Positions 1 through 7,723 of a stretch of 44,874 bases of DNA are shown here, piece after piece. The translations under genes were made by a program, and so were the position numbers. The stretch is from Candidatus Pelethocola excrementipullorum (GTDB lineage Bacteria; Bacillota; Clostridia; Lachnospirales; Lachnospiraceae), in contig DVNN01000248.1 of the NCBI GenBank assembly GCA_018714325.1, forward strand, positions 1-44,874, given 5' to 3'. Position 1 is the stretch's first letter, and each line of letters opens with the position of its first letter. Under the pieces are notes generated by a model that saw nothing but the letters and a program-made list of their open reading frames with translations, ran no database searches and was not told the origin of the DNA.

Positions 1-132
1 CACTCCACCGAGAGCCCCATAGACTGCCTTTATCTCTGGATGGCTTCTGGCTGCATCAACCACACCATACAACGAAGCGTTCATCACTGCCGTAGGGCCG
101 CCACCATGAACTACTAAAACGTTATTACACAT
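1..132 (-). CDS. 6-phosphofructokinase family protein, N-terminal part (cut by window edge)
   Basis: Only the first 44 residues are inside the window; the gene runs off the left edge. The N-terminus begins MCNNVLVVHGGGPTAVMNAS, which matches the glycine-rich nucleotide (or PPi) binding start of the PfkA family (usually G-G-x-x-x-x-N). This family phosphorylates fructose 6-phosphate, or a related ketose phosphate such as tagatose 6-phosphate, to the 1,6-bisphosphate in the cytoplasm. The start ATG is at 130-132, with an AAGGAG ribosome site about 12 bases upstream. It is the last visible gene of the minus-strand run that includes the class II aldolase, so a kinase/aldolase pair producing and cleaving a ketose 1,6-bisphosphate is likely. 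Whether it uses ATP or pyrophosphate cannot be judged from this fragment. Confidence 0.75.
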   Translation of the reverse strand, partial: MCNNVLVVHGGGPTAVMNASLYGVVDAARSHPEIKAVYGALGGV

Positions 133-208
133 GTTCTCTCATTCTCCTTCGTTATAGAATAACATTCTGTATGCCACCATTTCCCAGTAATAGAATAGAA
201 GAAGGAAG

Positions 209-226
209 GCGGCACAAAAGTGCCGC
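209..226 (-). other. Small intergenic hairpin between aldolase and phosphofructokinase genes
   Basis: A perfect 7-bp inverted repeat (GCGGCAC / GTGCCGC) with an AAAA loop lies just after the aldolase stop codon. No T-run follows on the minus strand, so it looks like an mRNA 3'-end stabiliser or processing site rather than a full terminator. The rest of 133-246 shows nothing else recognisable. Confidence 0.4.
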
Positions 227-246
227 ACCATCCGCTCTTTATAACG

Positions 247-1101
247 TCAAGCCTTTCCCTCAGAACCTGCGATTCGGATGATGTCCTTGATGTCATTTCT
301 TAACTCTTTTTCTGCATACTGTGATAATTTCCATGCATGGCCTTCATCTATTCCATCCTGGAGTCCCTTTTTCAGATACTCCACATATTTGTATCGGATC
401 TGCGTTCCAAAATTTATCTTCGCAACACCACTTTGAATGGAACGTTGAATCAGCTTATCATCCATTCCTGTGCATCCATGGAGTACAAATGGAATATCTG
501 TGAATTCCCGGCACTTCTCCAACACTTCCACATGGATGTCAACCGGCCCCTTATAAAAGCCGTGGGCATTTCCAATTCCGATTGCCAGAGAATCCGGATT
601 ACATAAGGATAAATACTCTTTTACAATATCAGGATCTGCGATATTGGAAGCTCCTGTGATAGTTCCTTTCTCGTCCAGACGCGCCAGTTCTCCAATCTCC
701 GCTTCCAGAGGTACACCAAAACTCCTACATACCCTTGCCACTTCTTCTGTGGCAGCCGCATTTTCAGCCACCGGCAGATTAGAACCATCAAACATAATGG
801 ATGTGAATCCTATTTTCAGCATCTCCATACAGCGTTCAAAGCTTTCACCGTGGTCAAGATGAATCGCCACAGGTACATCCACCTGATTGGCCATCCATTT
901 TGCAGTCTCATAGAACCACGCATGTCCGGAATAACTCCCGGTATTCACATAATGCGCCAGGATAATTGGTGAGCGCATTTCCTCAGCAGCCTTGCAGACT
1001 GAGCGGATAATATCATAAGTACCACCCTGCGTATTAACAGCAGGAATCGCATAATGTCCTTTGTATGCCTGCTCCAGCATATCTTTTGTTGTAGTTAGCA
1101 A
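247..1101 (-). CDS. Class II ketose-bisphosphate aldolase (fructose/tagatose-bisphosphate aldolase family)
   Basis: This 284-residue, full-length zinc aldolase splits a ketose 1,6-bisphosphate into dihydroxyacetone phosphate and an aldehyde. Visible family motifs are HLDHG at 81-85 (catalytic Asp83 and zinc ligand His84), EAEIG at 133-137, GNAHG with zinc ligand His180, and HGCTG with zinc ligand His208. Spacing is like GatY/KbaY (tagatose type) and the short FBA-II enzymes. The start codon is TTG at 1099-1101, supported by a strong GGGAGG ribosome site 7 bases upstream. It is separated from the upstream alcohol dehydrogenase by repeat element copy 1, so its cotranscription is likely but interrupted. 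With the dehydrogenases and the downstream phosphofructokinase it suggests a tagatose-like or sugar-alcohol route. The exact substrate is not decidable from sequence. Confidence 0.88.
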   Translation of the reverse strand: MLTTTKDMLEQAYKGHYAIPAVNTQGGTYDIIRSVCKAAEEMRSPIILAHYVNTGSYSGHAWFYETAKWMANQVDVPVAIHLDHGESFERCMEMLKIGFTSIMFDGSNLPVAENAAATEEVARVCRSFGVPLEAEIGELARLDEKGTITGASNIADPDIVKEYLSLCNPDSLAIGIGNAHGFYKGPVDIHVEVLEKCREFTDIPFVLHGCTGMDDKLIQRSIQSGVAKINFGTQIRYKYVEYLKKGLQDGIDEGHAWKLSQYAEKELRNDIKDIIRIAGSEGKA

Positions 1102-1130
1102 TGCTGTCCCTCCCTTAATTGTTATCAGAT

Positions 1131-1316
1131 TGATGTTGGGGTCAAAAGGTATTTTGCCCCCATGATACTACGGATTGTTCCGCACAAAAGTGCTCCCACA
1201 ATTCTAAAACATTCGAAATCCGCCCTATTCGGGCTACTTTCTCATGTTTTGCGGGTCCCAAACTCATGCTTTTTCATGCAAGCATGAAACGCATGACCTT
1301 TTGACCCTGGTATCAT
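1131..1316 (+). repeat. Modular intergenic repeat element, copy 1
   Basis: This is one of three copies of the same intergenic element (others at 30298-30533 and 37543-37696). Its ends carry the inverted 12-mer GGGTCAAAAGGT (1139-1150, and inverted at 1296-1307). Module order is A (GGGGTCAAAAGG through TGCTCCCACA), a short linker, B (CTATTCGGGCTACTTTCTCATG through CGGGTCCC) and C (CTCATGC hairpin through CCTGGTATCAT). The C module has a CATGC...GCATG stem. The right end abuts the stop codon of the alcohol dehydrogenase gene at 1316-1318. It has no coding capacity and looks like a MITE-like or structured-RNA repeat. Confidence 0.85.
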
Positions 1317-2332
1317 CAGATTTTAACAATAACCTTCAGATACTCTGATGGATTCTGCATCATATCTTTTATGGTGTCTTCCACTTCTAAAAGCTCCACC
1401 ATCTTTGTGACAAAATCCTTGGCCGGCATCTTTCCTTCGTGTATCAGCTGTATCGCTTCCGGAAACTTCGCGTTGGAGTTTCTGGACGGGCATACATCAA
1501 TCTCTTTTTGTGTCAGGCGCACCGTATTGATCGCAACAGGATTATGAGGCCATCCAACCAGTGCAATTCTACCTCCATGGCAGACATAGTCATGCATATG
1601 CTCAAGGATAGGTGGTGCTCCGGTACAGTCAATCATGGCCTCCGGAAGTTTTCCGTCGGTAAATGTTTTCAACCGGGCTTCCAGATCCTCCTTAGCGGAA
1701 TTGCAGATATGGGGAATTCCCATCTTCTTTGCTCCATCCAGACGTTCCTGAATAACATCCACAAGTATGGGTGTTGCCCCATAGTTGATGGATGCGAATG
1801 CTGCCATCATACCGATGACACCAGCCCCGAAGATAACAACTTTTTCTCCTTTGGATACTCTGGCACGGGTTGCCGCATGCAATCCAATGGTAAATGGCTC
1901 TACCAGTGCAGCGTCTTCAAAGGACATCTCGTCCGGCAATTTATACAGCAGTTGGACCGGATGAAGAAAATATTCAGCCATCATGCCATCTTTATGTACG
2001 CCGCACACACGGATATCCGCACAATTATTGAACCTTCCGACTGCACACATATGGCATTTGTTGCAGGGAACATATGGTTCCAGTGCCACTCTGTCTCCAA
2101 CTTTCAAACCTTTGTCGTTCTCGCCGATCTTTTCTATAATTCCAACGCCTTCATGACCCAATCCGTTAATAGGATATTTAACTGTTGGATTTACGCCTTT
2201 ATAGGCCGTGATATCAGAACCACAGATTCCGCACAGTTCTATCTTTACGACAGCCTGCTCAGGTTCCAGTTCCGGTATCTCGGCATCTCTAATTTCAATC
2301 TTTCCTGGTTCCGGTAATACTAGTACTTTCAT
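1316..2332 (-). CDS. Zinc-dependent medium-chain alcohol/polyol dehydrogenase (MDR family)
   Basis: A 338-residue NAD(P)-dependent alcohol dehydrogenase related to sorbitol, threonine, galactitol-phosphate and sugar-acid dehydrogenases. Catalytic zinc ligands are visible as GICGSD (Cys37) and GHE (His60, Glu61). The structural zinc loop has Cys90, Cys93, Cys96 and Cys104. The Rossmann motif GAGVIG is at 169-174. The likely reaction is oxidation of a secondary hydroxyl of a polyol or sugar acid to a ketone. Its start overlaps the end of the SDR gene by four bases (ATGA), so the two are translationally coupled and probably act in sequence or on the same intermediate. It belongs to the operon that starts with the substrate-binding protein at 7432. 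Substrate is unassigned. Confidence 0.85.
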   Translation of the reverse strand: MKVLVLPEPGKIEIRDAEIPELEPEQAVVKIELCGICGSDITAYKGVNPTVKYPINGLGHEGVGIIEKIGENDKGLKVGDRVALEPYVPCNKCHMCAVGRFNNCADIRVCGVHKDGMMAEYFLHPVQLLYKLPDEMSFEDAALVEPFTIGLHAATRARVSKGEKVVIFGAGVIGMMAAFASINYGATPILVDVIQERLDGAKKMGIPHICNSAKEDLEARLKTFTDGKLPEAMIDCTGAPPILEHMHDYVCHGGRIALVGWPHNPVAINTVRLTQKEIDVCPSRNSNAKFPEAIQLIHEGKMPAKDFVTKMVELLEVEDTIKDMMQNPSEYLKVIVKI

Positions 2333-3135
2333 TCCTCATCCTCCTTATCATTTTCTCTTATATATTCCAGCGCATTTGGCATAATTCCGGTGTTCCACCC
2401 ACCATCGGCGAATATAATCTGTCCGACAATATAATTGGATTCTTCCGATGCTAAAAAGCAAGCCAAGTTCGCCACTTCTTCCACTTCACCAAACCGTCCG
2501 ATCGGAGATACAGACAGAATCTTATCCGCATCCAGAATCCCCGATTTCAGCGGCTTTTCCACCATCTCTGTACGTATCCACCCAGGAGCTATGGCATTCA
2601 CCTTAATATTGTACATCGCCCATTCTGCGCCCAATTGCTGGGTCAGTAGATTGACAGCCCCTTTTGTGATTCCATAAGGCGTACGCCCTACATTAATCAT
2701 TCTGGTATTTCCGGAGGAAATATTGACAATACTGCCTCCTCCATTTTTGCGCATGTGCCTTCCTGCCGCCTGGCAGCAGAAAAGGGGAGCTTTCATATTG
2801 ATATCTATGACTTCATCCAAGACTTCCTCTGAAAGTTTCAAAGTAGGACAGGGACGTGCGATTCCTGCACAATTAACCAACACATCAATACTTCCATAGG
2901 TTTCCTGTACCCAGTCTGCCATCTGGAATATCTTATCCCGGCTTCTTAAATCAATCTGATAAAAGACTACCCGATCCCCTAATTTTTCCACTGCCTCTTG
3001 TCCCTCTTTTTCCAGGACATCGGCAATCACCACTATAGCGCCTTCTTCTGCGTATTTCTTAGCTATTCCAAAACCAATACCTCTGGCACCCCCAGTTACT
3101 AGAGCTACCTTATTTTTTAATCTGGAACCATTCAT
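2329..3135 (-). CDS. Short-chain dehydrogenase/reductase (SDR)
   Basis: A 268-residue classical SDR. The cofactor motif TGGARGIG is at 14-21 and NCAG at 88-91. The catalytic set is Ser140/141, Tyr154 and Lys158 (YGITK), followed by the usual APG segment. Asp39 at the end of beta-2 suggests preference for NAD. Such enzymes oxidise or reduce sugar, polyol or hydroxyacid carbonyls in the cytoplasm. The gene begins four bases after the ATPase gene 3140-3892 and overlaps the zinc dehydrogenase gene by four bases, a tightly packed operon. The C-terminus is somewhat extended and acidic (ENDKEDEE). Neighbour genes point to catabolism of whatever the adjacent ABC importer brings in. Confidence 0.85.
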   Translation of the reverse strand: MNGSRLKNKVALVTGGARGIGFGIAKKYAEEGAIVVIADVLEKEGQEAVEKLGDRVVFYQIDLRSRDKIFQMADWVQETYGSIDVLVNCAGIARPCPTLKLSEEVLDEVIDINMKAPLFCCQAAGRHMRKNGGGSIVNISSGNTRMINVGRTPYGITKGAVNLLTQQLGAEWAMYNIKVNAIAPGWIRTEMVEKPLKSGILDADKILSVSPIGRFGEVEEVANLACFLASEESNYIVGQIIFADGGWNTGIMPNALEYIRENDKEDEE

Positions 3136-3139
3136 TGTT

Positions 3140-3892
3140 TTACCACCATTTAATTTTGTCCGTTATATAGTTTCTGTATTCGATAAATTTCGGATCGGTA
3201 ATATCCCTGGGACGGGGCAGATCAATTACAACTTCTTCCTTGATCTTGGCTGGTTTATTGGATAAAATCAGAACCTTCTCCGCCAGATATACTGCCTCTT
3301 CTATATTATGCGTAATGAATACCACGGTACTTCCAAGCTCTTTCCAGAGACGGATTACCTCATCCTCCAGATAAAACCTCATTTTTACATCCATCTGTCC
3401 ATAAGGTTCGTCCATCAGCAGTAAATCCGGCCGCATCGCAAAAGATCTACCTATGATGATACGCTGCTCTGCGGACACAGACAGCTCTCCAGGATATGCG
3501 TTCCGAAACTCCTGAAGTCCCATCAGATCCAGAATCTGATTCACCCTTTTATCAATTTCATTCTTCGGAAGTTTCTTTATCTCCAGCCCATAGGCAATAT
3601 TCTTTTCAACAGTCATCCACGGAAGTGCACTGGGTTCCTGAAACACAAAGGAAATATTATGTTTGCGGGGATCTGCCGGCACACCATCTATATAGAGGTC
3701 ACCTTCACTGGGCATGTGGATACGGGTCAGGCAGTTAAGAAAGGTTGTCTTACCGCAGCCGGTAGGTCCAACTACGCAGACGAATTCACCTTTTTTAATA
3801 TCAAATGACATATCGTCCAGCACCAGCAGATCACCAAACCGCTTCGTCAGGTTTTTCACTTGTACCTTGACAGGTCTGTTATCTTCATTCAC
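3140..3892 (-). CDS. NitT/TauT-type ABC transporter ATPase with degenerate signature motif (subunit B, system 1)
   Basis: This 250-residue ATPase resembles SsuB/TauB/NrtD. Walker A GPTGCGKT is at 42-49, Q-loop Gln85, Walker B LLLMDEP with Asp161 and Glu162, and switch His195 (ITHN). The ABC signature is LSVSA (137-141) instead of LSGGQ, so it cannot contribute a normal signature to the opposing ATP site. The start is GTG at 3890-3892 with an AGGAGG site 10 bases upstream. It forms a pair with the ATPase just upstream, which has the opposite defect (no switch His, good signature). The C-terminus ends IKWW, as in its paralogue at 12567-13322. The imported substrate is unknown; the family handles sulfonates, nitrate, taurine and similar small anions. 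Confidence 0.88.
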   Translation of the reverse strand: MNEDNRPVKVQVKNLTKRFGDLLVLDDMSFDIKKGEFVCVVGPTGCGKTTFLNCLTRIHMPSEGDLYIDGVPADPRKHNISFVFQEPSALPWMTVEKNIAYGLEIKKLPKNEIDKRVNQILDLMGLQEFRNAYPGELSVSAEQRIIIGRSFAMRPDLLLMDEPYGQMDVKMRFYLEDEVIRLWKELGSTVVFITHNIEEAVYLAEKVLILSNKPAKIKEEVVIDLPRPRDITDPKFIEYRNYITDKIKWW

Positions 3893-3912
3893 GGTCTTGC
3901 TTCCTCCTTCTA

Positions 3913-4674
3913 TCAGATTGATAAATCTGTATTGTCTGAAATCTTCGTACGTAAGTCAAGGAATTCCCTGCTTACCATGTCTCTTGGACGTGGAATATCA
4001 ATTTTATATTCTTCTTTCACTCTAGCGGGGCAATCGCTGAGCAACACGATTCTATCCCCCAGATAACACGCCTCTTCTATATTATTAGTAACGAAAATTA
4101 TCGTTCTTTTTTCCTTTTCCCATATCTTCAGAAGATCTTCCTGCATCTGATATCGAGTCTGAGCATCCAATTTGCCAAAAGGCTCATCCATGATCAACAA
4201 CTTGGGATCGGCTGCATAAGCTCTGGCAATTCCCACACGTTGCTGCATACCGCCGGATAGCTGCTTCGGGTAATAATCCTCGAACCCTTTTAATCCAACC
4301 AAGTCTATGTAATGACGAGCCACATCCCTGCGTTCTTTTTTATTGATTCCCCGGAATTTAAGTGATAGCTCCACATTCTCGATTACGGTCTTAAATGGCA
4401 TCAATGCTAACTTCTGAAATACCATCCCGATCTCAGGATTCATGCCGCTCCACTCTTTACCATTATATATAATCTTTCCTTCAGTCTGTTTTTCAAGTCC
4501 GGACACAATATTTAAAAGTACCGATTTTCCACAGCGTCCAGGCCCCAAGACAACCAGGAACTCACCGTCATACACATCCAGACTGACATGTTCAATGGCT
4601 GTAAAATAACCTTTGTCCCCAAAAAAAGTTTTAGAGACATCTTTTATTTCCAGACGTTTGCTTAATCGTTCCAT
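3913..4674 (-). CDS. NitT/TauT-type ABC transporter ATPase lacking the switch histidine (subunit A, system 1)
   Basis: An SsuB-like ATPase of about 253 residues. Counting from the longer GTG start at 4680, Walker A GPGRCGKS is at 46-53, Q-loop Gln89, a canonical LSGGM signature at 141-145, and Walker B with Asp165 and Glu166. The H-loop reads TNN, so Asn199 replaces the switch histidine. ATG at 4672-4674 is preferred because an AAGGTGG site lies 7 bases upstream; GTG at 4680 is possible. It overlaps the end of the permease gene. With the ATPase at 3140-3892 it predicts a heterodimer having one consensus and one degenerate ATP site. Walker A has Arg-Cys in variable positions, otherwise complete. 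Confidence 0.88.
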   Translation of the reverse strand: MERLSKRLEIKDVSKTFFGDKGYFTAIEHVSLDVYDGEFLVVLGPGRCGKSVLLNIVSGLEKQTEGKIIYNGKEWSGMNPEIGMVFQKLALMPFKTVIENVELSLKFRGINKKERRDVARHYIDLVGLKGFEDYYPKQLSGGMQQRVGIARAYAADPKLLIMDEPFGKLDAQTRYQMQEDLLKIWEKEKRTIIFVTNNIEEACYLGDRIVLLSDCPARVKEEYKIDIPRPRDMVSREFLDLRTKISDNTDLSI

Positions 4675-5447
4675 GGGCACACCACCTTCTCAAGTTTTTG
4701 TAAAATGACGGATAATATGGCACCTATAATTGCAATGGTAATTACAGAAACCAGAACAAGAGCCAAATCACTTCCCTGCCACCCCTTGGTAACTAAAGAA
4801 CCAAGTCCTTCTTTTGCTCCAAGCATCTCAGCCGCTAGAACCGTCGTCCAACCTGAACTCACTGAAGTTCTTATTCCTGCAAAGATAGAGGGTAAGGCGG
4901 TGGGAATTACAATGTCCTTTAAAATTTGACGATTGTTACCGCCAAAGATTTTTCCCACATCGATGTTTATTTTGTCAACCATTTCTATACCAGTCGAGGT
5001 ATTGATTACCAGAGGTACAAAGGTTCCGATAAACACAAGTAAAATCTTCGGGAATTCACCGATTCCAAACCACATGATAATAATCGGAATCCAGGCGATT
5101 GGAGGAATCGGACGAATTACCTCAAAGATACTTCCAAAAAACGCTCTGGCTTTCTTATTCCAGCCAATCAAAATACCAAAGGAAATACCAAAGGCCCAGG
5201 CCACGAATAATGCCAAAAGCACCCTTCGTAAACTAGCCCACGCATGACCAACCAGCGAGGTTTTCGCAATAGGCTTTGTGAATGTCTTAATCAATCTCTC
5301 CCAGACTTCTGCGGGTGTGGGCATCAATTCTGGATGCTGCCCTGAGAACATCACCCAGCCAAAAGCAATCAATAAAACTGCCAGAACCGGAAGGCCCCAA
5401 TAAAGAATCGATCTGATTAGTTTTTGTCTGTCATTTATCTTATCCAT
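4662..5447 (-). CDS. NitT/TauT-type ABC transporter permease (system 1)
   Basis: A 261-residue integral membrane permease of the SsuC/TauC type. It has about six hydrophobic segments, with the first at roughly residues 13-33. The cytoplasmic coupling loop contains the family-typical EMLGAKEGLG, following [16 protein letters not shown]. It forms the membrane channel together with the permease encoded just upstream. The ATG start at 5445-5447 has an AGGAG-type purine stretch before it. It overlaps the following ATPase gene, consistent with coupled expression. The close relative at 14086-14895 occupies the same slot in the second transporter operon. Confidence 0.9.
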   Translation of the reverse strand: MDKINDRQKLIRSILYWGLPVLAVLLIAFGWVMFSGQHPELMPTPAEVWERLIKTFTKPIAKTSLVGHAWASLRRVLLALFVAWAFGISFGILIGWNKKARAFFGSIFEVIRPIPPIAWIPIIIMWFGIGEFPKILLVFIGTFVPLVINTSTGIEMVDKINIDVGKIFGGNNRQILKDIVIPTALPSIFAGIRTSVSSGWTTVLAAEMLGAKEGLGSLVTKGWQGSDLALVLVSVITIAIIGAILSVILQKLEKVVCPWND

Positions 5448-5459
5448 TCCTCTTCTCTC

Positions 5460-6293
5460 CTAACGATTAATTTTCCAGCGAAGGAAATATTTCTCAGCTT
5501 TTGACAGAAACATCGATAGTATGGCGCCAATTGCTCCAATGACTACCATTCCTACGATTACGATATCAGGCCGTGCAACTGTACGCCCAATCTGTATCAT
5601 GTATCCCAATCCGGCACTGGCCGCAAGCATCTCCGCTGCAACCAATGTGGACCAGGAGTTGCCAATGGCAACACGAATTCCCGCAAATACCATCGGAAGG
5701 GAGGATGGAATCCCCACCTTCCTGAATATTTCAAAATTTGAGGCTCCGAAAGTCCTGGATACGTTGATCAGGGTCTGATCTGTCAATTTGATTCCCGTAT
5801 AGGAATTAATTACACAAGGTACGAAAGCGGTAAAGAATATGATGAGCGCTTTTGCTTTCAATCCTACTCCCATCCATACCACAACCAACGGAATCCATGC
5901 AATCGGAGGAACCGGGCGAACCAACTCAAAGATTGGTCTGATAAAACGATCTGCGTAAGTCCACCATCCCATCAAAAGTCCCAGCGGAACCCCAACCACA
6001 ATTGCCACCAAGAATCCCGAGAGTGCTACCTGAAGACTGGCAATGATATTGACAAGCAGCATATTACCATCCGGGGCCTTATTCCCTACTTTGAATAATA
6101 ATGTATCCAAGATTTTCGTCGGGGCTGGAAGCATTTTCTCATCCACCAGTCCCACCATAACCACCAATTGCCAGATAATGAGAACTGACAAAATACCGGC
6201 AGCACTCAAAAATATATATTTGATACCTTCGTTTTTCTTCTGCTTTTTCCACGACGCCAGTCCGGCTTCTAATGTTTTTTTATCAGCGGCCAT
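5460..6293 (-). CDS. NitT/TauT-type ABC transporter permease (system 1)
   Basis: A 277-residue permease, partner of the one at 4662-5447. It shows about six transmembrane helices and the SsuC-like coupling region LVAAEMLAASAGLGYMI. Charged residues are concentrated at the N-terminus (residues 1-20) before the first hydrophobic helix. The ATG at 6291-6293 is chosen because AAGGAGG lies five bases upstream; the longer GTG start at 6308 would place the ribosome site inside the gene. The gene follows the binding-protein stop codon by fewer than 20 bases. Two different permease genes plus two different ATPase genes make this an all-heteromeric importer. Confidence 0.9.
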   Translation of the reverse strand: MAADKKTLEAGLASWKKQKKNEGIKYIFLSAAGILSVLIIWQLVVMVGLVDEKMLPAPTKILDTLLFKVGNKAPDGNMLLVNIIASLQVALSGFLVAIVVGVPLGLLMGWWTYADRFIRPIFELVRPVPPIAWIPLVVVWMGVGLKAKALIIFFTAFVPCVINSYTGIKLTDQTLINVSRTFGASNFEIFRKVGIPSSLPMVFAGIRVAIGNSWSTLVAAEMLAASAGLGYMIQIGRTVARPDIVIVGMVVIGAIGAILSMFLSKAEKYFLRWKINR

Positions 6294-6307
6294 CGTATCC
6301 TCCTTCA

Positions 6308-7432
6308 CTAGTTAGCCTTTGATTCTGCAAGTACATCTTCAATAAGCTTAGAATCTGTGTGTCCAAGGAATTTCTCATCATCTCCAGCGGTATAGTTTCC
6401 AACTTCGATGAAGAAATTCAGTACATCTAATAAGCGCTGATCCATGATGGTATTATCAGAACCTTCAGCTTTGTTCGTCATCATATCACTAACTTCCTGT
6501 AAGGTATAATATGTATCTGCCTCCACGTACTTAGCTGCTGTTTCCGCATCCATAGAACTTCCATTTTCGTCATTCATATCCACACAATACTGAACTGTCT
6601 CTTCTTTATTTTCCTTCATCCAGTCCAGAGATTTGAAGTATACCTTCATAAACACTTTCATTGCTTCATATTTATCTGGATCATTGAAGCTGTTTTTGTT
6701 AGCCACAAAACTACACATCAGACCAGAATCAGCCATTGGCCCGCTGGCTACTGGAATGTATTTCTCACTGTCAGCCAACATCTTAAATGTTCCACCGCTT
6801 CCAGTCAGAACACAAGCATCACCTTCTCCAGCTAAAAATGCACTATATGCAGTTGCCGGATCCATAGCAACAAATTCCACATCATCCTGGGTTAAACCAA
6901 ATCCTTCTAATGTTTTTATCAAAACATATTGTGTTACACTACCTGTATTACATAGGATAGATTTACCTTTCCAGGTGTCTGCACTTCCATAAATCTCATC
7001 ACTTAAGGTGTTATTGCCCGTACCTGCTTTTACCATATCTGAATCTTCTCTGGCAAATACATACTGAGTTCCATCATCGGTATTACTAGATCCTACAACG
7101 ATTGCATCGTATCCGATAACTCCAGCAAACACTCCACCTACGCCAGTACATCCGATATCCCAACCATCAGAAGACAGCGACTCCATCTGTACCGGGCCAT
7201 TTGTGAACAATGTCTCTTCCAGTTCCAGACCTTCTTCCTCAAACCATCCCTCTTCTTGAGCAATATAGACAGGGAGCCAGTTTAAGCTTCCACCAATACC
7301 TGATACAGTCAATTCATATGTTTTCTTACCTGAAGAACTATTTGCTGCTCCGTCATCACTTTTCCCACATCCTGCCAACAAACTAGTTGATAAAATGGTC
7401 GCCATAACCAGTGCTACTACTCTTTTTTTCAT
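6308..7432 (-). CDS. NitT/TauT-type ABC transporter substrate-binding lipoprotein (system 1)
   Basis: A 374-residue secreted lipoprotein. A lysine-rich signal peptide is followed by the lipobox LLAGC (Cys21), then a low-complexity linker and the SsuA/NMT1-like fold. That fold starts ELTVSGIGGSLNWLPVYIAQ and has the usual EGWFEEEGLELE segment near residue 65. It should sit outside the membrane and deliver ligand to the two permeases. It is the first gene of the minus-strand operon and has a GGGAGGA ribosome site and a good promoter upstream (7533-7562). The ligand is unknown; homologues bind sulfonates, taurine, nitrate, thiamine precursors or aromatic acids. It is clearly diverged from the second system's binding protein at 15739-16932. 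Confidence 0.9.
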   Translation of the reverse strand: MKKRVVALVMATILSTSLLAGCGKSDDGAANSSSGKKTYELTVSGIGGSLNWLPVYIAQEEGWFEEEGLELEETLFTNGPVQMESLSSDGWDIGCTGVGGVFAGVIGYDAIVVGSSNTDDGTQYVFAREDSDMVKAGTGNNTLSDEIYGSADTWKGKSILCNTGSVTQYVLIKTLEGFGLTQDDVEFVAMDPATAYSAFLAGEGDACVLTGSGGTFKMLADSEKYIPVASGPMADSGLMCSFVANKNSFNDPDKYEAMKVFMKVYFKSLDWMKENKEETVQYCVDMNDENGSSMDAETAAKYVEADTYYTLQEVSDMMTNKAEGSDNTIMDQRLLDVLNFFIEVGNYTAGDDEKFLGHTDSKLIEDVLAESKAN

Positions 7433-7532
7433 AGAAAATATCCTCCCAATTTTAAATAATAAAATTAAACTTTATGCTAGGACTTCAAATAGTTTTGTAG
7501 GATTTAACTATTTTTTTATCCTTTCATGTCAT

Positions 7533-7562
7533 ATTATATCAGTTTTACCCAACCCAAAACAA
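7533..7562 (-). promoter_or_regulatory. Sigma-A type promoter for the system 1 transporter operon
   Basis: On the minus strand a perfect -10 hexamer TATAAT (7533-7538) is preceded by TTGTTT (7557-7562) with an 18-base spacer. Transcription would start near 7526 and leave a leader of about 95 bases before the ATG at 7432. Confidence 0.7.
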
Positions 7563-7573
7563 CACGATAATGC

Positions 7574-7607
7574 ACAAACGTTTGTCCGATCGAAAATATG
7601 CATATTT
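7574..7607. promoter_or_regulatory. Two perfect palindromes upstream of the system 1 promoter (candidate operators)
   Basis: ACAAACGTTTGT (7574-7585) is a perfect 12-bp palindrome with a central CG, the style of LacI/CcpA-family operators. AAATATGCATATTT (7594-7607) is a perfect 14-bp palindrome. Both lie immediately upstream of the -35 element, an activator or catabolite-control position. No LacI-family gene is in the window. Confidence 0.4.
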
Positions 7608-7723
7608 ACTGGCTTTTCTAAATTTATTTTTTCGTTATTTTTTCTACAAACTCTATTTTATCACTATATGGTATCTTTTTGCGTTAGGAAGTTTTACCAA
7701 TTTTTTGTATTACCCATCCCAAT

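Noticed and set aside
1439-2317. Long plus-strand frame (292 codons) opposite the zinc dehydrogenase gene
   Set aside because: No family resemblance, Cys/His/Phe-rich composition typical of an antisense shadow, and the minus-strand gene has all expected motifs.
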